33,782 nt of DNA, from the NCBI GenBank assembly GCA_013002045.1, contig JABDKV010000107.1, positions 1 to 33,782 of the forward strand, given 5' to 3'. Every line of letters begins with the position of its first letter. The first letter of the stretch is position 1. Below are positions 30,611 to 33,782 of this stretch, in pieces. Origin of the DNA: Gammaproteobacteria bacterium. GTDB lineage: Bacteria > Pseudomonadota > Gammaproteobacteria > Steroidobacterales > JABDKV01. Position numbers and translations under genes: made by a program. A model generated the notes under the pieces. It had not been told where the DNA came from, searched no databases, and was given only the letters and a program-made list of their open reading frames with translations.

Positions 30611-30640
30611 TATAAATTTTGTAATTCTTCGTCCGAGGAA

Positions 30641-30668
30641 TTGCCTTTCCCATAATTGCGAATATAAT
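30641..30668 (+). promoter_or_regulatory. Candidate sigma70 promoter for csrA (TTGCCT-N16-TATAAT)
   Basis: TTGCCT at 30641-30646 and TATAAT at 30663-30668, about 160 nt upstream of the csrA ATG. Confidence 0.55.
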
Positions 30669-30830
30669 GCTCCGGTTATATGGATGTAGGACACGTCGAG
30701 GGATCGGATTATTCGCTATAACTAATAAGACCAGACAGATGGATCGGGAATTAGCAGCCAGCCGGACAGGTAGCTATCGGGTCGAATTACAAGGACAAAC
30801 AGTGATTGAGAGTAGCGTTAGGAGGCTTGG

Positions 30831-31034
30831 ATGCTGATTTTAACCAGGCGCGTGGGTGAGACAGTGATGATCGGTGACGACGTTGCTGTGACCGTCCTCG
30901 GCGTTAAAGGAAACCAGGTACGCATCGGTGTGAATGCGCCGAAAAACGTATCAGTGCATCGTGAGGAGATTTACGAGCGCATCAAGAAAGAAGGTGATAA
31001 CGAGACCGGGAAAACCAGTTCCGGCGAAGAGTAG
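30831..31034 (+). CDS. csrA: Carbon storage regulator CsrA/RsmA
   Basis: [53 protein letters not shown]-like AGGAGG upstream. Confidence 0.98.
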   Translation: MLILTRRVGETVMIGDDVAVTVLGVKGNQVRIGVNAPKNVSVHREEIYERIKKEGDNETGKTSSGEE

Positions 31035-31043
31035 CACCTGACG

Positions 31044-31101
31044 CCGGGGCAGGAAGCCCCGGTGATGGCGAGAAATCTGAGAACCTGCCGGGTTTCTCGC
31101 C
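31044..31101 (+). terminator. Tandem hairpins downstream of csrA
   Basis: CCGGGGC-AGGAA-GCCCCGG (31044-31062) and GGCGAGAAA...TTTCTCGCC (31067-31075 / 31093-31101); no strong U-tract follows. Confidence 0.5.
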
Positions 31102-31199
31102 AATTGCATTCCAGGCTCGATTCCGGGCCTTGCATCTTTACCGAATTAACTTGCACAAGTAACATGTCGGCTCCCTGGCAGGGGGTTGTACTGCCAAGC

Positions 31200-31290
31200 G
31201 GAGAGATGGCTGAGTGGTCGAAAGCGCTCCCCTGCTAAGGGAGTAAGGGTTAAAAGCCCTTCGAGGGTTCGAATCCCTCTCTCTCCGCCA
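31200..31290 (+). tRNA. tRNA-Ser(GCU)
   Basis: GGAGAGA...TCTCTCC acceptor stem, anticodon stem-loop CTCCC-CTGCTAA-GGGAG (GCU), long variable arm, GGTTCGAATCC T-arm, encoded CCA. Confidence 0.95.
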
Positions 31291-31503
31291 GATTTAAGCC
31301 TTGCGAACAGGGCACAGTTGCCAGCACCGGCGCGTTGCGTGCCGGATCGAATCGGGAGCCACGGGGGACGGACATTAGTGGCTTTCCTAAGGGACAGCAG
31401 GGATGCTCAGTTCGCAGATGACTGGTCGTAGCAGGACTTTGGTGTTATCTTGCCGCGCCCGGTTATACACGGCGCCTGTCGTGCGCCGGGAATAAGAGAA
31501 TAC

Positions 31504-31580
31504 GCGCCCGTAGCTCAGCTGGATAGAGTACCTGGCTACGAACCAGGCGGTCGGAGGTTCGAATCCTTCCGGGCGCGCCA
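31504..31580 (+). tRNA. tRNA-Arg(ACG)
   Basis: GCGCCCG...CGGGCGC acceptor stem, CCTGG-CTACGAA-CCAGG (ACG), T-arm GGAGGTTCGAATCCTTCC, encoded CCA. Confidence 0.96.
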
Positions 31581-31587
31581 TTTAAGT

Positions 31588-31625
31588 CAAAAAAGCCAAT
31601 CACTTAGCGGTGGTTGGCTTTTTTG
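31588..31625 (+). terminator. Rho-independent terminator after tRNA-Arg
   Basis: AAAAAAGCCAATCACTTAGCGGTGGTTGGCTTTTTT: GCCAA/TTGGC stem extended by CAC/GTG, with flanking A/T tracts. Confidence 0.85.
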
Positions 31626-31700
31626 CTTTACTGCTGAATGGGTAATAATTGGCGACGTGGGTAATATTTTCGTACGCGTTGCTGCCATGGGAATCGAAAG

Positions 31701-32240
31701 ATGAGCACATTTAGCTACTTCGCATACGGTTCCAACTTGCTTTCGTCCCGGCTCGTCGGTCGCTGCGCGAGCGCGACCTTTTCCAGCATCGCAGTAGTAC
31801 GGCGCCACCGGTTAGAGTTCACAAAGCCAAGCATCGACGGATCAGGCAAAGCGACAATCATCTCGGACGAAACCGCTCAAGGGTCTGTGTTCGGGGCAGT
31901 GTTTCAGATCTCCAACGCTGAGCTCGAAACGTTAGATGCCTTTGAAGGTAAAGACTACGAGCGACGCCCCTGCCAGGTCACATGCGTCCGGACGGGACGA
32001 GAGATTGGGGCGTTGACCTACTATGCCAGACAGCGGCGTTCGGAACTGCTCCCGTACGACTGGTATCTTGCTCTTGTCGTCGCGGGCCTGAACGAGCATG
32101 AGATCGATAGGGAATACGTCTCAGCTATCCGTTCACTTGATCACAAGATCGATGCCGAGCATGGGCGTATACAACGCCGTGCTGCTCTCGAGGCATTCAA
32201 GCTAGCGGGTGTCGATGACTACAAGGCATTGCTGCGGTAG
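31701..32240 (+). CDS. Gamma-glutamylcyclotransferase-like (GGCT/AIG2 fold) protein
   Basis: N-terminal YFAYGSNLLSSRL, GSVFGAVFQISNAELETLDAFEGKDYERRPCQV typical of the GGCT-like fold. Confidence 0.8.
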   Translation: MSTFSYFAYGSNLLSSRLVGRCASATFSSIAVVRRHRLEFTKPSIDGSGKATIISDETAQGSVFGAVFQISNAELETLDAFEGKDYERRPCQVTCVRTGREIGALTYYARQRRSELLPYDWYLALVVAGLNEHEIDREYVSAIRSLDHKIDAEHGRIQRRAALEAFKLAGVDDYKALLR

Positions 32241-32335
32241 TGAGGTTTCGGACGATGGAGCTGCATCGTCAGTCGGATAGGGTAGCGGGCGCTGTTCTTC
32301 AGACTAGTCAAGGCATACATCCGTATAGCTATTCG

Positions 32336-33136
32336 TCATAGTCGCCAACCTGGACCACGACGGCGAACACCACCGCGACGACGAAAAGCTAGGGGATCTA
32401 CGGTCGTGGTTCTGATCGTTCTCGCTCGCTGCTCCATAGCTTCGAAATTCCTAATCACCTCTATGTAGTTTTTAGCCGTACGAGCAAAATCAGATTCTCC
32501 TCTTTCATTCTTTGGGCCCAACGCTTGAACAAACTGCTCTCTGCTGACACGGGTAATCCATTGGCCCCGAATACCTTGCTTCGGAATAAGCCACCACAGT
32601 GGTTTCTGTTCACCGAAATCAATTAGTACGTGAACTGGCCTGCCTGCCCACTGATCCAGGAGTCGTCCCTTTACGTCTCTGAATCTCGCGACGGGAAAAT
32701 TGGGTATTGGCAGAGGGGCGTATTCCAAGGATTTTAGGAAACGCTCTTCATAGGTGGGCCTCAACTTGCCATCGACAACCCAGACTAAGTTCTCGTAGAA
32801 CTCTTCGCGTGAAATACGTTCCTCTGGCTTTATCAGTGAGTGCTGAAATTCTATTGTCCAGCCATCCTCGGTCTGAACGTCGGCGATGTGCTTTTCCCCG
32901 TCGTCGGCCAGATGGACTACTTCCTGCCATTCGGCAGGGAACAGATTCTTCCAGACGCGGTGCCATTCAGTCTCATTCTCCCACCAGGGATCGCAGATTC
33001 GCCGGCCCTTGTGCGCCCAATGATGCGCGTAGATGTCACCGCATTTGGCGATCGTCTCTGAGGTACACGCCGGGCATTCTCCGACCAGACCCCGCCGAGC
33101 TTCGCTGCGTTCTCCGTTTACGATTGCGTACTTCAT
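32336..33136 (-). CDS. CoiA-like competence family nuclease
   Basis: N-terminal zinc-ribbon-like GECPACTSETIAKCGDIYAHHWAHK, ENETEWHRVWKNLFP, PD-(D/E)XK-like HIADVQTEDGWTIEFQHSLIKPEERISREEFY. Confidence 0.7.
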   Translation of the reverse strand: MKYAIVNGERSEARRGLVGECPACTSETIAKCGDIYAHHWAHKGRRICDPWWENETEWHRVWKNLFPAEWQEVVHLADDGEKHIADVQTEDGWTIEFQHSLIKPEERISREEFYENLVWVVDGKLRPTYEERFLKSLEYAPLPIPNFPVARFRDVKGRLLDQWAGRPVHVLIDFGEQKPLWWLIPKQGIRGQWITRVSREQFVQALGPKNERGESDFARTAKNYIEVIRNFEAMEQRARTIRTTTVDPLAFRRRGGVRRRGPGWRL

Positions 33137-33230
33137 TGTTCTCTCACTCCGTCGCCCAATCTAGCGGTCTTGCGCCGGGCTCACCCAAACACTAAGGTCT
33201 TGCCCCTAACGCTTTCAACACGGATTTTTC

Positions 33231-33773
33231 ATGAAAAAACCGTTAGGGCCTGACGGACCCGTTTTTTACATCCTTTCCGGCGAAAATTTGCACATCCTCG
33301 ATCGCAAATCGGTCCCGCACCTGCTGGAGGCGGCCAATCGATCGCTGGAAAGAGGGATTGAGGATCCAGTGATCTATGCCGGAGAGCGTGCGCTATATCA
33401 GGACGAGCTCAGGGTATGGCTTGAAAGGATCAGTGCAGGGGAGCCTCTCGCAAGCGTCATTCACGATCTCAATGCCATCATCGAACACATCCCCTACACG
33501 CATCTTTTGGGGCAGAGTGAGGATGGCCATCCACGCTGGGAACACGCGGCACGAATGGACGATCCGGTCGATTCTCGTATTCGCGCTGCACACGGAATTG
33601 CGCATTTTCTCGCTAGCGGCGGGTTTCGTAGGTTAAGGCGTTGCAAGGCGCAGGGCTGCGGTAATTATTATTTAGGGCCGCGACAGTCAAAGTGGTGTTC
33701 TGATAACTGCGGGTCCCGAGAAAGAGGCCGCAAAAAGCGCGAAAAAGACAGAAAGCAACGATTTGCTACTTAG
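33231..33773 (+). CDS. CGNR-type zinc-finger domain protein
   Basis: C-terminal RRCKAQGCGNYYLGPRQSKWCSDNCGSRERGRKKREKDRK matches the CGNR zinc-finger pattern (CGSR here). Confidence 0.65.
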   Translation: MKKPLGPDGPVFYILSGENLHILDRKSVPHLLEAANRSLERGIEDPVIYAGERALYQDELRVWLERISAGEPLASVIHDLNAIIEHIPYTHLLGQSEDGHPRWEHAARMDDPVDSRIRAAHGIAHFLASGGFRRLRRCKAQGCGNYYLGPRQSKWCSDNCGSRERGRKKREKDRKQRFAT

Positions 33774-33782
33774 GGCGTAGTC

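Noticed and set aside
30623-30642. Imperfect palindrome AATTCTTCGTCCGAGGAATT after lysC as an intrinsic terminator
   Set aside because: Very short effective loop, no following U-tract and overlap with the likely csrA -35 region, so a terminator call is not supported.
31387-31581. Minus-strand ORF MARPEGFEPPTAWFVARYSIQLSYGR...
   Set aside because: It is antisense to tRNA-Arg(ACG); this peptide is a well-known spurious translation of tRNA antisense sequence.
31186-31704. Plus-strand ORFs 31186..31431 (RWLSGRKRSPAKGVRVKSPSRVRIPLSPP) and 31450..31704 (YAPVAQLDRVPGYEPGGRRFESFRARH)
   Set aside because: They translate through the tRNA-Ser and tRNA-Arg genes; typical tRNA-overlap artefacts.
32251-32270. 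Hairpin GACGATG-GAGCTG-CATCGTC between the GGCT and CoiA-like genes
   Set aside because: A 7-bp stem with no T-tract in a convergent gap; plausible but too weak to call as a terminator.
1-33782. CRISPR arrays, IS elements, toxin-antitoxin pairs or prophage genes
   Set aside because: No regularly spaced identical repeats, transposase or integrase motifs, or recognisable TA pairs were seen.

Overview
The window reads as a gammaproteobacterial chromosomal segment that is mostly conserved housekeeping backbone. On the left: a truncated PilS-like sensor kinase (-), sucC-sucD-nadE, bamD (-) divergent from rluD-pgeF-clpB, then a minus-strand operon-like block (small coiled-coil ORF, OYE-type flavin oxidoreductase, metallophosphoesterase lipoprotein, RND/MMPL exporter). 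Next come fmdB-like and aspS, a GGEEF diguanylate cyclase (-), mutS (-), a GT4-like glycosyltransferase and pncC/cinA C-domain, a DUF6502-like gene (-), thpR-like, recA-recX-alaS-lysC-csrA, and tRNA-Ser(GCU) and tRNA-Arg(ACG). Downstream of tRNA-Arg is a short accessory-looking stretch: a gamma-glutamylcyclotransferase-like ORF, a CoiA-like nuclease (-) and a CGNR-type zinc-finger ORF. I found no CRISPR array, transposase or clear multi-gene defence system. The most interesting signals are: lysC with no ATG/GTG/TTG start and an apparent CTG start; degenerate ~60-bp repeats plus a hairpin upstream of the diguanylate cyclase; a perfect 18-bp palindrome upstream of thpR; recA lacking a canonical CTG-N10-CAG SOS box but carrying another dyad; a GGA-rich csrA leader; and the tRNA-Arg-linked accessory cargo. 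Family names come from motif recognition by eye, without any database search.
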